Positions 21,786 through 31,207 of a stretch of 46,319 nt of DNA are shown here, piece by piece; the stretch's first letter is position 1, and each line of letters starts with the position of its first letter. A model generated the notes under the pieces. That model was not told where the DNA came from. It worked only from the letters and a program-made list of their open reading frames with translations, and made no database searches. The position numbers and the translations under genes were made by a program. The stretch is from JANPIX01 sp031425195 (GTDB lineage: Bacteria; Pseudomonadota; Alphaproteobacteria; Rhodobacterales; Rhodobacteraceae): positions 1-46,319 of the forward strand of contig JANPIX010000025.1 of the NCBI GenBank assembly GCA_031425195.1, written 5' to 3'.

Positions 21786-22778
21786 TCATTTCCGCCGCAG
21801 CACATCCTGTTGAAGTTCGAACAGTTCCCGCCCGACCTTGATTGTCATCGTCTGACCCTTGATCTGATAGGACAATTGCCCCCGCCCGTCAGAGGAGACG
21901 GGGAGGGCGTTTTCAAACCGGATCAAGCGTTGGGTGCCGTGGCCTGTCAGGATCCAGACACGGGCGGTGCCGCGACGGTCGCCGTAGGCGACATTGAAGC
22001 TGCAGGCCATTTTCGGTTTCGACGGATCGGGCTGGCAATAGGTGATGCCCGACAGATCAATCTGCGGGCCATTCCCGGCGGGCGGTGTCGGGTCTGCTTT
22101 CTGGGGCAGCCGCAGATAGGCGGCCTGGACCCAGCCGGTGGCGCGGGGCTTTTTGACCTCCACTTCGCACCACTTGTCAGTGCCGCGTCCGATACAGCCG
22201 AGGTTGCGCAGGATGTCGCCATTGCGGACAAAGCCTGTGCTGCCCGCCAGAACACGGGGCAGGTTGCGCAAAGGCAGGGCAAGGTTGTTTGGCACGCCCG
22301 TGACCTGCCATTCCTTTGGCCCGTCTGTGGGACGTTCTGCCATCACCCTGCGCATGAGCAGGCGGAAACCGGCGCGTTGGTTTGGCCCAAGGCTGCCGTT
22401 TTGAGCCTGAACCAGCAGTTGGTAATCGCCTGCGACGGGCAGGTCGGCGCGAAAGCGGCGGCCATCGGTGGCACCGAGGTGGAGCACGCCGGTCCGGCCC
22501 GGACCGGTGACGACAAAGAACAGGTCAGCGTTCGCCGCGTCCATACGGATGTCGAGTTGGTCGCCGCGATCTGCGGTGATCAGATAGACGATGCGTTCAT
22601 CCCCGGTCAGAATATCGTCAACGAGGCGCGTGTCCGAGCCCCGTCCCAGATCAAGCCGGGCTGTGCGCTGCGTTTCGGCGGCCGTCGGCAGGGACCACAG
22701 CACCGACAGGGCCAAAGAAACGATCAGGCAGAAAAGCCGCGCTGGCAGGGCGAATGGGGTGGTAGGGCGTCGTTGCAT
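21786..22778 (-). CDS. Secreted SH3-like domain protein
   Basis: The 330-residue protein has a signal peptide (hydrophobic LFCLIVSLALSVLWSLPTAA, cleavage near residue 34). The first mature part (about 40-145) is a beta-rich domain of the pre-peptidase type (DQLDIRMDAANADLFFVVTG and DYQLLVQAQNG). An SH3b-like module follows (about 180-230; GFVRNGDILRNLGC, WCEVEVKKPRATGWVQAAYL), then a C-terminal beta domain with cysteine-containing ITYCQPDPSKPKMACSFNVA. It is probably periplasmic and envelope-associated. ATG 22778 has GGAAGGG upstream; a longer frame reaching into metG (to 23114) is a shadow. Confidence 0.85.
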   Translation of the reverse strand: MQRRPTTPFALPARLFCLIVSLALSVLWSLPTAAETQRTARLDLGRGSDTRLVDDILTGDERIVYLITADRGDQLDIRMDAANADLFFVVTGPGRTGVLHLGATDGRRFRADLPVAGDYQLLVQAQNGSLGPNQRAGFRLLMRRVMAERPTDGPKEWQVTGVPNNLALPLRNLPRVLAGSTGFVRNGDILRNLGCIGRGTDKWCEVEVKKPRATGWVQAAYLRLPQKADPTPPAGNGPQIDLSGITYCQPDPSKPKMACSFNVAYGDRRGTARVWILTGHGTQRLIRFENALPVSSDGRGQLSYQIKGQTMTIKVGRELFELQQDVLRRK

Positions 22779-22866
22779 GATGTGTCCCTTCCTGTGCTGT
22801 GCTGTCAGTCTAACAGATGAGCGCAAGCTGCCAATCCGCCATTCGCGAGCGGGGCCTTGCGCCCCG

Positions 22867-24585
22867 TCAGGTTCTGATGCCGGAAAAACGCACCTGCCAG
22901 TCGGCGCGTTCCTCATCCGTGATCTTGCGGAACAGGTTTTCGGGAACGTCGAAGGCATGGCCCGCTGGCAAGGTTTCCAGCGCCGCCGCGACAGCGCCCG
23001 GCCATGACCAGTCATCGCAGTGCAGCCCCGCCATGATTGACGCAGCGGCGTCGGGGATGAAGGGGCGCGACAGCACGGCGTAAAGCCGGATAAGGTTGAA
23101 CGCCAGCCGGACAACCGCGCCTGCGGCCACAGGGTCGGTCTTGACCACGGTCCAGGGTGCTGCGGCCTGCAGGTATTCGTTGCCTGCCACCCAGATGGCC
23201 CGCAGTTCGGCGGCGGCCTTGCGCACCTCCATGTCTTCCATCAGCGTTTCATAGGCACGCACGCGGGTTTCGAGTTCGGCCAGAAGGGCTGTTTCACGCG
23301 GGCCGTTTTCGCCGCCTTCCGGGATGGTTTCGCCGAACTTTGCGCGGGCGAATTTCGTGACGCGGCTGACAAGGTTGCCCAGAACATCGGCCAGATCCTT
23401 GTTCACCGAGGCCTGAAAATTCTCCCACGTAAACTCGGCGTCGCTGCTTTCGGGGGCATGCGACAGCAGCCACCAGCGCCAGTAATCCGAGGGTAGGATT
23501 GACAGCGCCTGATCCATAAAGATCCCGCGCCCCTGCGAGGTGGAAAACTGACCGCCATCGTAGTTCAGGTAATTGAACGACTTGATGTAATCGACCAGTT
23601 TCCACGGTTCGCGTGATCCCATGATGGTGGCGGGGAACGACAGGGTATGGAAGGGGACGTTGTCCTTGCCCATGAACTGAACATAACGCACGTCGGCGGC
23701 GCCCATGTCGGTGCGCCACCAACGTTGCCAATCACTGTCGGGCAGGCCCCGCGCGTCGGCCCATTCGGCGGTGGCGGCGATGTATTCGATGGGCGCATCG
23801 AACCAGACATAAAAGACCTTGCCCTCCATCCCCGGCCAGGCCGCATCACCCTTTTTGACGGGCACGCCCCAGAACAGATCGCGCGTGATGCCGCGATCCT
23901 GCAGGCCGTCGCCGTCTTTCAGCCATTTGCGGGCAATACTGGTGGTCAGAAGCGGCCAGTCGGTCTTGCTGTCGATCCAGGTTTCGATTTCGTCGCGCAG
24001 GGCGCGCTGGCGCAGGAACAGGTGTTTGGTCTTGCGCACTTCCAGATCGGTGGAGCCGGAAATGGCCGACCGGGGATTGATCAGGTCTGTCGGATCAAGC
24101 TGTTTGGTGCAGTTTTCACATTGATCGCCGCGCGCCTTGTCATATCCGCAGTTCGGGCAGGTGCCTTCGATATAGCGGTCGGGCAGAAAGCGGTTGTCGG
24201 CGATGGAAAAAACCTGTTCCTCCTCCACTTCCTCGATAAAGCCGTTTGCGGCCAGAGCCCCGGCAAAATGCTGGGTCAGGGCATGGTTGCGGGCGCTGGA
24301 CGACCGGCCGAAGTGGTCGAACGACAGGCGAAAGCCGTCGGCGATATCCTTTTGCACTTTGTGCATTTCGGCGCAAAACACATCGACAGGCTTGCCCGCC
24401 TTGGCGGCGGCGAGTTCGGCGGGCGTGCCATGTTCATCGGTGGCGCAGATGAACATCACTTCGTGCCCGCGTCCGCGCATGAACCGGGCAAACAGGTCGG
24501 CGGGCAACTGGCTGCCGACAAGGTTTCCCAGATGCTTGATCCCGTTGATATAGGGGATAGCCGAAGTGATCAGGATGCGCGCCAT
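22867..24585 (-). CDS. metG: Methionine--tRNA ligase
   Basis: The 572-residue class I synthetase has the HIGH-equivalent HLGN (18-21), a single zinc knuckle C143-x2-C146-x9-C156-x2-C159, and the catalytic sequence continuing YVWFDAPIEYIAATAEWAD. The KMSKS-equivalent reads QFSTSQ (346-351) and lacks both lysines. An anticodon-binding helical domain follows to the C-terminus. There is no C-terminal EMAPII-type tRNA-binding domain. ATG 24585 has GGAGG upstream; the longer frame to 24636 is less likely. It acylates tRNA-Met for initiation and elongation. The SH3-protein gene follows on the same strand after about 90 bases. Confidence 0.96.
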   Translation of the reverse strand: MARILITSAIPYINGIKHLGNLVGSQLPADLFARFMRGRGHEVMFICATDEHGTPAELAAAKAGKPVDVFCAEMHKVQKDIADGFRLSFDHFGRSSSARNHALTQHFAGALAANGFIEEVEEEQVFSIADNRFLPDRYIEGTCPNCGYDKARGDQCENCTKQLDPTDLINPRSAISGSTDLEVRKTKHLFLRQRALRDEIETWIDSKTDWPLLTTSIARKWLKDGDGLQDRGITRDLFWGVPVKKGDAAWPGMEGKVFYVWFDAPIEYIAATAEWADARGLPDSDWQRWWRTDMGAADVRYVQFMGKDNVPFHTLSFPATIMGSREPWKLVDYIKSFNYLNYDGGQFSTSQGRGIFMDQALSILPSDYWRWWLLSHAPESSDAEFTWENFQASVNKDLADVLGNLVSRVTKFARAKFGETIPEGGENGPRETALLAELETRVRAYETLMEDMEVRKAAAELRAIWVAGNEYLQAAAPWTVVKTDPVAAGAVVRLAFNLIRLYAVLSRPFIPDAAASIMAGLHCDDWSWPGAVAAALETLPAGHAFDVPENLFRKITDEERADWQVRFSGIRT

Positions 24586-24782
24586 CGGGCCCTCCATACG
24601 CGGTGTCGGCCTTCGTTTAGCGCATGGCTGGCACAAGGGCCAGACCTGCGCGGTGCCTTGCGCATTAACACCTGTGGCAGGGTGCAGCCTAGGGTGCCAC
24701 GGTTAAAACCTTGTTCCGCCATGCGGAAAGGTTACCTTGCGTCAGGTAATGTCTTGGCATGTCGCCATCCGAAGGCTGATCG

Positions 24783-26927
24783 ATGGTATCTTATCTGGTG
24801 GGGCCGGAAATAGTTGTCGCCGATGCGACGGCGGGGGGCGGGACGCTTCCCGTACTGTCGGCATTGGCGGGCGGTGGTTTTGTCTGCACCTGGGTGGACC
24901 CTGCATCCCCCGATCCTGATATCCGGGCGCGTTTCTATGGCGCGGATGGACTGGCGGTTGGCGTGGAGTTCGTGGTGAGCGCGCAGGCGGGCGGTGTGCA
25001 GGGCGCGCCGGGTGTGGTGACGCTGGCGGATGGAACAGTGGCCTTTGTGTGGGCATCCGTGACGGACGGCGGCACTGACATTCTGGCGCGGGTGTTTTCG
25101 GCGCAGGGCCTGCCCCTGACAGATGACTTGACAATCGCCACGGGCCTGCCCGGGGTGCAGGGTGGTATTGTTCTTGGGGCGCGTGCGGACGGCGGGTTTG
25201 TTGCCTGCTGGGCGCAGGGAACGGCCGGTTCGGCGCAGCTTTGGGCCGCCGGTGTGGACAGCGCCGGTGTGGCCGCCCCGGCGTTTGCTGTGACCGAGGT
25301 TGCGACTGCCGATCAGCGTGACGCGAGCCTTGTGATGCTGGATGGCGGCGGGTTTGCCGTGGCCTGGACCAACCAGACGGGTTCGGTCAAGGACGTTCAG
25401 TTGCGCCTGTTCGACAGCCAGATGGCGCCGGTCGAAGGGGAAACAGCGGTGCATGTTCCAATGCTCGCGGCGCAGACGAAACCGGCGTTGACCGAACTTT
25501 CCGATGGCAGTTTTGTGTTGGTCTGGCAAAGCCTTGTCGGGGCAAAGACGCAGATCATGGCCCGCCATTTCGATGCCGCAGGGCAGGCGACGGGGGATGC
25601 CTTCCTTGTGTCCGCCTCGGTTGACGGTCAGCGCAATGCCGCCGTGACGGCCCAGACCGACGGCGGGTACTGCGTTGTCTGGGAAGAAGTGATCGGCGGG
25701 GATTTCGGGGATATCCGCATCGCGCGGTTTGACCCGCAAGGCAGGCAGGTCTGGCAGACGGCGACCCTTCCCGCGCCAAGCGTCGATGATCAGGCACGGC
25801 CCCAGATTGCCACGCTGGCAGACGGGCGGCTGGCTGTGGTGTGGCGTGATGCCGGGGATGTGACGGCGCATATCGTCGACGCGCGGCTGCAGGTGATGGC
25901 AGACGGGACAGGCGCGGTGACCGGGCAATCGCCTGCGCCCTGGCTATTGCTGGATGGCGACAGGCTGACCGTGAATGGGGCAGGTGCCTTGTCAGTGGCG
26001 AACCAGCACTGTGTTCAGGCAGATCTTGCCGCCGATCAACGTATCGTGTTGGAAATCAGCGGCGAAATCGCGGCGCTGGGGGGAAGTGGCGGTTACAATG
26101 CCGTCAATCTGCAGGGGCTTGGCAGCGGCAACATCACCCTGACGGCGACGGGCGTGATCCGTGCAGTGGCCGATGGTGGGGCAGCGCTGGCGTTGGGGGC
26201 GGGGCTGGCCATTCAATGTGGCGACGGCGCGGATGCCATACGCAACGCGGGCACGATTGCGGGGCATGTGGCGCTGGCGGGCGGCGATGACCTTTATGAC
26301 GGGCGCGGCGGCACGGTCACGGGCGAGGTGCGGGGGGGCGCGGGCAACGACAGGTATGTGGTGTCGGCCCCCGGCTTGGTCATGGTAGAAAAGGTGGGCG
26401 CGGGAAAGGACACGGTTTACAGCAGCGTTTCGATCACGCTCGCCGCCAATCTGGAGGGGTTGATCCTGCAGGGTTCGTCCGGGCTGCGCGGCACCGGCAA
26501 CGCGTCTGGCAACCAGTTGGCAGGGAGTTCAGGGGGCGACCGTCTGTTCGGGATGGGTGGGCGCGACGATCTGCGCGGCGGCGGGGGTGCCGACACCTTG
26601 ACCGGGGGTCTGGGGCGCGACACGCTGACCGGGGGTGCCGGGGCCGATGATTTCATCTTTGAGGCGGCGCTGACAAGCCCGCGCGCCAGTGCGGATGTGA
26701 TCACCGACTTTCGTCCGGGGATCGACGATATCGACCTGCACAGCCTGATCGGACCCAAACTGGCCTTCCGGGGTGCAGCCGACTTCGGCCTTGGCCCGCA
26801 GGTCAGGACAGTGGTTCAGGGCGCAAACACGCTGATTGAAATTGATCTGAACGGGGACGCGCGGGCTGACATGGGCATCCTGTGCCAGGGGGCAAAGGGG
26901 TTTACGGCGGGGGATTTTATTTTGTAG
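24783..26927 (+). CDS. RTX-type calcium-binding secreted protein with N-terminal beta repeats
   Basis: The 714-residue protein has no signal peptide. The first ~380 residues hold about seven repeats of ~50 residues of the form L(A/S)DGxxxVxW...DIxARxFDxxG (for example LSDGSFVLVWQSLVGAKTQI, TDGGYCVVWEEVIGGDFGDI). A beta-helix-like middle (about 400-560) follows. Between about 570 and 625 lie glycine/aspartate nonapeptides (GGDRLFGMGG, GGADTLTGG, GRDTLTGG, GADDFIF), the hemolysin-type calcium repeats. A serralysin-like C-terminus (VITDFRPGIDDIDL) ends the chain. This is the layout of type I secretion substrates. No ABC/MFP secretion genes are adjacent. AAGG lies 7 bases before the ATG. Confidence 0.9.
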   Translation: MVSYLVGPEIVVADATAGGGTLPVLSALAGGGFVCTWVDPASPDPDIRARFYGADGLAVGVEFVVSAQAGGVQGAPGVVTLADGTVAFVWASVTDGGTDILARVFSAQGLPLTDDLTIATGLPGVQGGIVLGARADGGFVACWAQGTAGSAQLWAAGVDSAGVAAPAFAVTEVATADQRDASLVMLDGGGFAVAWTNQTGSVKDVQLRLFDSQMAPVEGETAVHVPMLAAQTKPALTELSDGSFVLVWQSLVGAKTQIMARHFDAAGQATGDAFLVSASVDGQRNAAVTAQTDGGYCVVWEEVIGGDFGDIRIARFDPQGRQVWQTATLPAPSVDDQARPQIATLADGRLAVVWRDAGDVTAHIVDARLQVMADGTGAVTGQSPAPWLLLDGDRLTVNGAGALSVANQHCVQADLAADQRIVLEISGEIAALGGSGGYNAVNLQGLGSGNITLTATGVIRAVADGGAALALGAGLAIQCGDGADAIRNAGTIAGHVALAGGDDLYDGRGGTVTGEVRGGAGNDRYVVSAPGLVMVEKVGAGKDTVYSSVSITLAANLEGLILQGSSGLRGTGNASGNQLAGSSGGDRLFGMGGRDDLRGGGGADTLTGGLGRDTLTGGAGADDFIFEAALTSPRASADVITDFRPGIDDIDLHSLIGPKLAFRGAADFGLGPQVRTVVQGANTLIEIDLNGDARADMGILCQGAKGFTAGDFIL

Positions 26928-27013
26928 TTTTGCGATCACGTCCTGCCGTGTCGCCGACTTACACTACTGGACTATTTGTTCGCACGAACAGAACGGCACA
27001 CTTCCACAGACGA

Positions 27014-27697
27014 TCAATCCCCGGGTGGCAACAAACCTTCATGCACCATCACACCGATTGCGCTGTTAAGCCACCATTCTTCTTCATCATTTAGCAAGTT
27101 ATCATCATACGGTTCTCGGAATTCAATCATATCAAGAATTAAGAAAATGAGCGCGCAAACGTGCAATCCAAATAGCTGCCGAGCAAATTCAGGGTTGAAG
27201 TTGTGGTCAACATTTCCAATCGAATCTGAAATTTTTGTAGAAAGAATCTTATGATCCGATAAGTGCGTCAATCCGCTGAGCATGCCATTCAAATTCTTAA
27301 AGGTGGGCATGGATGCCCATTGTGGCCCTTTCTTGTCAGTATGTTCTCCAAGGCGAATGCCACGGGCAACAATTACCCCATCAATCTCTTGCCGAACTAG
27401 AGCCGCGGCTTGGGCATAACCACCAAATTCAATAGCATATTCAACGAAGTGAATTCCTTGAACGATCGCAGAATGGACATTTGCCCTGCGAAGTTTTTGC
27501 TGAAGGTCTTCTGTCGGAAACGCCCGGTCTGGCCTTGAAGGAATCGATCCGATACACGCTTTACAGGCTGTGCGCACATGAAGCAGATCGCCAAGGAAAC
27601 CTTCGCCTTGTGAGGCGACCTCGTCCCTAGACTTTTGAAGTTCGCTTTGCAGAAGATCGGAAAAACCTAAGAAAAGACCGTTCGTCTCGTCTGTCAT
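27014..27697 (-). CDS. AT-rich hypothetical protein coupled to rimO
   Basis: The 227-residue cytoplasmic-looking protein has mixed helical segments such as GIHFVEYAIEFGGYAQAAAL, FNPEFARQLFGLHVCALIFL and LNDEEEWWLNSAIGVMVHEG. I do not recognise its family. Its base composition is clearly more AT-rich than all neighbours, with many A/T third positions, which suggests recent acquisition. It nonetheless starts 3 bases after the rimO stop with a GGGG site, so it is transcribed and probably translated with rimO. It converges on the RTX gene with an 86-base gap that shows no clear terminator. Confidence 0.75.
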   Translation of the reverse strand: MTDETNGLFLGFSDLLQSELQKSRDEVASQGEGFLGDLLHVRTACKACIGSIPSRPDRAFPTEDLQQKLRRANVHSAIVQGIHFVEYAIEFGGYAQAAALVRQEIDGVIVARGIRLGEHTDKKGPQWASMPTFKNLNGMLSGLTHLSDHKILSTKISDSIGNVDHNFNPEFARQLFGLHVCALIFLILDMIEFREPYDDNLLNDEEEWWLNSAIGVMVHEGLLPPGD

Positions 27698-27700
27698 TTC

Positions 27701-29083
27701 TCACCCCAACCGTCCCCAAAGATCATACTCGCCCGCTTCTTCGACTGTCACGTTGACGATGTCGCCGGGTTTCAGCGCTTCAAAGCCTTCGTCGATGAAC
27801 AGGTTGCCGTCGATTTCGGGCGCGTCGGCCATGGTGCGGCAGGTGGCACCTTCGCCGTCGACAAGATCGACGATCACGGGCATCAGGCGGCCGACTTTGG
27901 CGGCGAGTTTGGCCTCGGATATGGCTTGGGCCTTGGCCATGAACCTGTCCCAGCGATCCTGTTTGACGTCGGCGGGCACATGATCGGGCAGCAGGTTTGA
28001 CCGCGCGCCGGCGACGTTTTCGTATTGGAAACAGCCGACACGGTCCAACTGCGCCTCGTCCATCCAATCGAGCAGAACCTGAAACTCGGCTTCGGTTTCG
28101 CCGGGGTAGCCCACGATAAAGGTGCTGCGCAGGGTTATGTCGGGGCAGACGGCGCGCCAGGCTGCGATTTCATCAAGGGTGCGGGCAGCGGCGGCCGGGC
28201 GGGCCATGCGGCGCAGGACGCCGGGATCGGCATGTTGAAAGGGAATGTCGAGGTAGGGGAGCACAAGGCCCTGTGCCATCAGCGGTACCAGATCGCGCAC
28301 ATGCGGATAGGGATAGACGTAGTGCAACCGGACCCAGGCCCCAAGCCGCCCCATTTCGCGCGCGAGATCGGTGATATGGGCGCGCACTTCGCCGCCTTTC
28401 CATGGCGAAAGGTCATGCTTGCGGTCGACGCCATAGGCGCTTGTATCCTGCGAGATCACCAGAAGTTCGCGGACACCTGCATCGACCAGCTTTTCCGCCT
28501 CGCGCAGCACCGCGTGGGCGGGGCGTGACTGCAAAAGCCCGCGCATGTCGGGGATGATGCAGAATTTGCACTTGTGATTGCAGCCTTCGGAAATCTTGAC
28601 ATAGCTGTAATGGCGCGGCGTCAGGGTGACGCCCGTGGCTGGCAGCAGGTCGATGAACGGGTCGGGGCTGGGCGGCACGGCGGTGTGAACGGCGTCCAGC
28701 ACAGCCTCGTACTGGTGCGGGCCGGTCACGGCCAGAACGCGCGGGTGGGTTCCCGTGATGTATTCGGGTTCGGCCCCAAGGCAGCCCGTGACGATCACGC
28801 GGCCATTTTCGCGCAACGCTTCGCCAATCGCGTCAAGACTTTCGGCTTTGGCACTGTCGAGAAAGCCGCAGGTGTTGACGATGACGGCGTCGGCCCCCTG
28901 ATAATCCGAGCTGATCGCATAGCCTTCGGCGCGCAGGCGCGTGAGGATGCGTTCGCTGTCGACAAGCGCCTTGGGGCAGCCAAGCGAGACCATCCCGATG
29001 GTGGGCTGGCCGGGCCTGCGGGCGGCGTCGACCTGAATGCGCGGCGCAAGGTCGGGGCGAAGGTTGGGCGGGTTCTGGGTCAT
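27701..29083 (-). CDS. rimO: Ribosomal protein S12 methylthiotransferase RimO
   Basis: The 460-residue protein has the N-terminal methylthiotransferase domain with its three cysteines (SLGCPKALVDSE, VNTCGFLDSA, VTGCLGAEP). The radical SAM C-x3-C-x2-C site is in EGCNHKCKFC, and a C-terminal TRAM domain covers the last ~65 residues. RimO adds a methylthio group to the conserved Asp of ribosomal protein S12, using two Fe-S clusters. MVSLGCPKALVDSERI and the overall length separate it from MiaB. ATG 29083 is preferred, though an in-frame ATG at 29104 is possible; neither has a strong ribosome-binding site. Confidence 0.95.
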   Translation of the reverse strand: MTQNPPNLRPDLAPRIQVDAARRPGQPTIGMVSLGCPKALVDSERILTRLRAEGYAISSDYQGADAVIVNTCGFLDSAKAESLDAIGEALRENGRVIVTGCLGAEPEYITGTHPRVLAVTGPHQYEAVLDAVHTAVPPSPDPFIDLLPATGVTLTPRHYSYVKISEGCNHKCKFCIIPDMRGLLQSRPAHAVLREAEKLVDAGVRELLVISQDTSAYGVDRKHDLSPWKGGEVRAHITDLAREMGRLGAWVRLHYVYPYPHVRDLVPLMAQGLVLPYLDIPFQHADPGVLRRMARPAAAARTLDEIAAWRAVCPDITLRSTFIVGYPGETEAEFQVLLDWMDEAQLDRVGCFQYENVAGARSNLLPDHVPADVKQDRWDRFMAKAQAISEAKLAAKVGRLMPVIVDLVDGEGATCRTMADAPEIDGNLFIDEGFEALKPGDIVNVTVEEAGEYDLWGRLG

Positions 29084-29266
29084 GCGCGCCGTATACCGCC
29101 ACATCGCCTTGCGCGAAAGGGGCGAGACGTGAGGCAGGCATCACAGGTTGAGCGGATGCGTTCGGGCAGGTTTCCGCCGCGGCAGGGCATGGCGGACATG
29201 CCCATGGCTGGACGGTTGGCGGCGCAAAAGGTTACGTTTGGCGAAACAATGGGCGGGGGCTGGGCG

Positions 29267-31207
29267 ATGCGGTGGATTGTCAGGATCGGGGTCACGCTTT
29301 TCCTGTTCACGGTGGCGGCCGTGGTGGCCTTGTTCCTGATGCCGACGGACCGTATCGCGAAGCTTGCCGCAGACCGGTTTGAGCGCGCGACAGGCCGCAC
29401 GTTGGCTATTTCCGGCGATATCACACCGTCATTCTGGCCAACCTTGGGGGTGACGACAGGGCCGGTGTCGCTTGCCAATGCGCCGTGGTCGGAGGAGGGG
29501 CCGATGCTGCAGGCAAGCGGGATGTCGGTGGGCGTGGATACGCAGGCCCTGTGGGGGGGCGCGTTGCGGATCACCGGGGTGAGTATGACTTCGCCCCTGA
29601 TCCTGCTGGAGCGGCGGGCAGACGGGGTGGGCAACTGGGAATTTGGGGACGGGGTGCCGCCTGCCGAGGCCGGTGCGGCGGGTGGGCCCACCGGTTTTGC
29701 CGTTGATCTGGCCACGATCCGCGACGGGGCGATCACGTTTTTGGATCATCAGACGGACAGCCGCCAATCCCTGTCGTCGGTGGATGCCGACCTGAGTTTG
29801 CCGCGTTTTGACGGGCCCGGGCAAGCGACAGTGTCGGGCATCATGAACGGGCAGGCCATCGAGTTGACGCTGCAAGTGGACAACTTTGGCGCGGCCGTGT
29901 CCGGCGAAGTTGCCCCCGTTTCCGTGGTGGCGTCGGTGGGGCCTGCGCGTGTGAACTTTGACGGGCGGATGGGACTGTCGCCTTTTGTCGCCGAAGGCGC
30001 TGTCGATGCGCAACTGGGTGATCTTGCGGCCCTGTTCGACGTGCTGGGCATGGAAAAGCCAGACCTGCCTGCGGGGTTCGGCGCGACCGAGGTTGGCATT
30101 GCCGGCAATGCCACGCTGACCGCCGAGGGGACGGCGCATCTGCGCGACGGGGTGGTGACGCTGGATACCAACCGCCTGACGGGCGATTTCGATATTGATC
30201 CGCGTGGCGACCGCCCGATGGTGACGGCGAGCCTTCGGGCCACGGCGATCGATCTGTCGGCGCTTGCGGGCGGCGGTGCGCCTGCCGGTGCCGGTGCGGG
30301 CGGGGGCTGGTCCGACGACCGGATCGACGCGAGCGGGTTGGCCGCACTGGATGCCAACGTCGCCCTGACGGCGGACAGTGTGGATCTGGGGGCGGTGACG
30401 CTTGGCCCGACACGGGCCGGGGTGACCATCGAACGGGCGCGTGCTGTCGTCGACCTGCGGCAGGTGACGGCGTATGAGGGGAATGTGACCGGGCAGTTTG
30501 TCGTCAATGCGCGCGACGGGTTGTCGATGGCGGGCGATCTGGCACTGGACGGGGTGGCGCTTCAACCGTTGCTTGCGGCGGTGGCGGGCACCGACCGGCT
30601 GGCGGGCACGGCGGATGGGAGGATCACGTTTTTGACGTCCGGCAATTCGATGGCCGCGATGATGCAGACGCTTTCGGGGGACGGGACGGTGGCGCTGGGC
30701 CGGGGCGAATTGCGCGGGCTTGATCTTGCCGGAATGCTGCGCACACTCGACCCCGGTTATGTGGGGGAGGGGGCAAAGACCATTTTTGACCGCATGACAG
30801 CCAGCTTTGCGATTAAGGACGGCGTTTTGCGCAACAATGACCTGTCGTTGAATGCGCCGATTGTGAATGTGACGGGGAAGGGCCGGGTCAATCTGGGAAA
30901 GCGCACGCTTGACTACCGCGTTGTGCCCACGGCGCTTGCGTCTGCCGAAGGCGCGGGCGGGTTTTCGGCGCCGCTCGACATCACGGGGCCATGGTCGGAT
31001 CTGCGCTACAAGCTCGACATCGAGGCGATCACCGGCGTGGATGTGGACGGCGAATTGAAGGCGCGGTTGGCGGCCGAGGCGAAGGACAAACTGGGTATCG
31101 TCGCGCGCGAAGGGGAAAGTCTGGAAGATGCCGCCCGCCGTCGCGCCCAGCGGAAACTGGAGCGCGAGGCGAAACGGGCGTTGGAAGGACTGCTGGGCGG
31201 GAATTAG
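29267..31207 (+). CDS. AsmA-family envelope protein
   Basis: The protein has about 646 residues. An N-terminal membrane anchor (MRWIVRIGVTLFLFTVAAVV, about 1-25) is followed by the AsmA N-terminal signature FERATGRTLAISGDITPSFW and a long beta-rich periplasmic region. The C-terminal AsmA_2 part carries DGRITFLTSGNSMAAMMQTL, GDGTVALGRGELRGLDL and the final ALEGLLGG. AsmA-type proteins act in lipid transport or outer-membrane homeostasis and resemble VPS13-like bridges. ATG 29267 gives the anchor directly; ATG 29249 is an alternative, and the open frame back to 28574 is an antisense shadow of rimO. Its stop overlaps the convergent gcrA stop. Confidence 0.92.
   Translation: MRWIVRIGVTLFLFTVAAVVALFLMPTDRIAKLAADRFERATGRTLAISGDITPSFWPTLGVTTGPVSLANAPWSEEGPMLQASGMSVGVDTQALWGGALRITGVSMTSPLILLERRADGVGNWEFGDGVPPAEAGAAGGPTGFAVDLATIRDGAITFLDHQTDSRQSLSSVDADLSLPRFDGPGQATVSGIMNGQAIELTLQVDNFGAAVSGEVAPVSVVASVGPARVNFDGRMGLSPFVAEGAVDAQLGDLAALFDVLGMEKPDLPAGFGATEVGIAGNATLTAEGTAHLRDGVVTLDTNRLTGDFDIDPRGDRPMVTASLRATAIDLSALAGGGAPAGAGAGGGWSDDRIDASGLAALDANVALTADSVDLGAVTLGPTRAGVTIERARAVVDLRQVTAYEGNVTGQFVVNARDGLSMAGDLALDGVALQPLLAAVAGTDRLAGTADGRITFLTSGNSMAAMMQTLSGDGTVALGRGELRGLDLAGMLRTLDPGYVGEGAKTIFDRMTASFAIKDGVLRNNDLSLNAPIVNVTGKGRVNLGKRTLDYRVVPTALASAEGAGGFSAPLDITGPWSDLRYKLDIEAITGVDVDGELKARLAAEAKDKLGIVAREGESLEDAARRRAQRKLEREAKRALEGLLGGN

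Noticed and set aside
22779..23114. Extension of the SH3-like protein into metG
   Set aside because: A signal peptide and ribosome-binding site fix the start at 22778, and the extension is an out-of-frame shadow of metG.
28574..29266. N-terminal extension of the AsmA protein by 231 residues
   Set aside because: It is antisense to rimO, and the membrane anchor typical of the family begins only at 29267.
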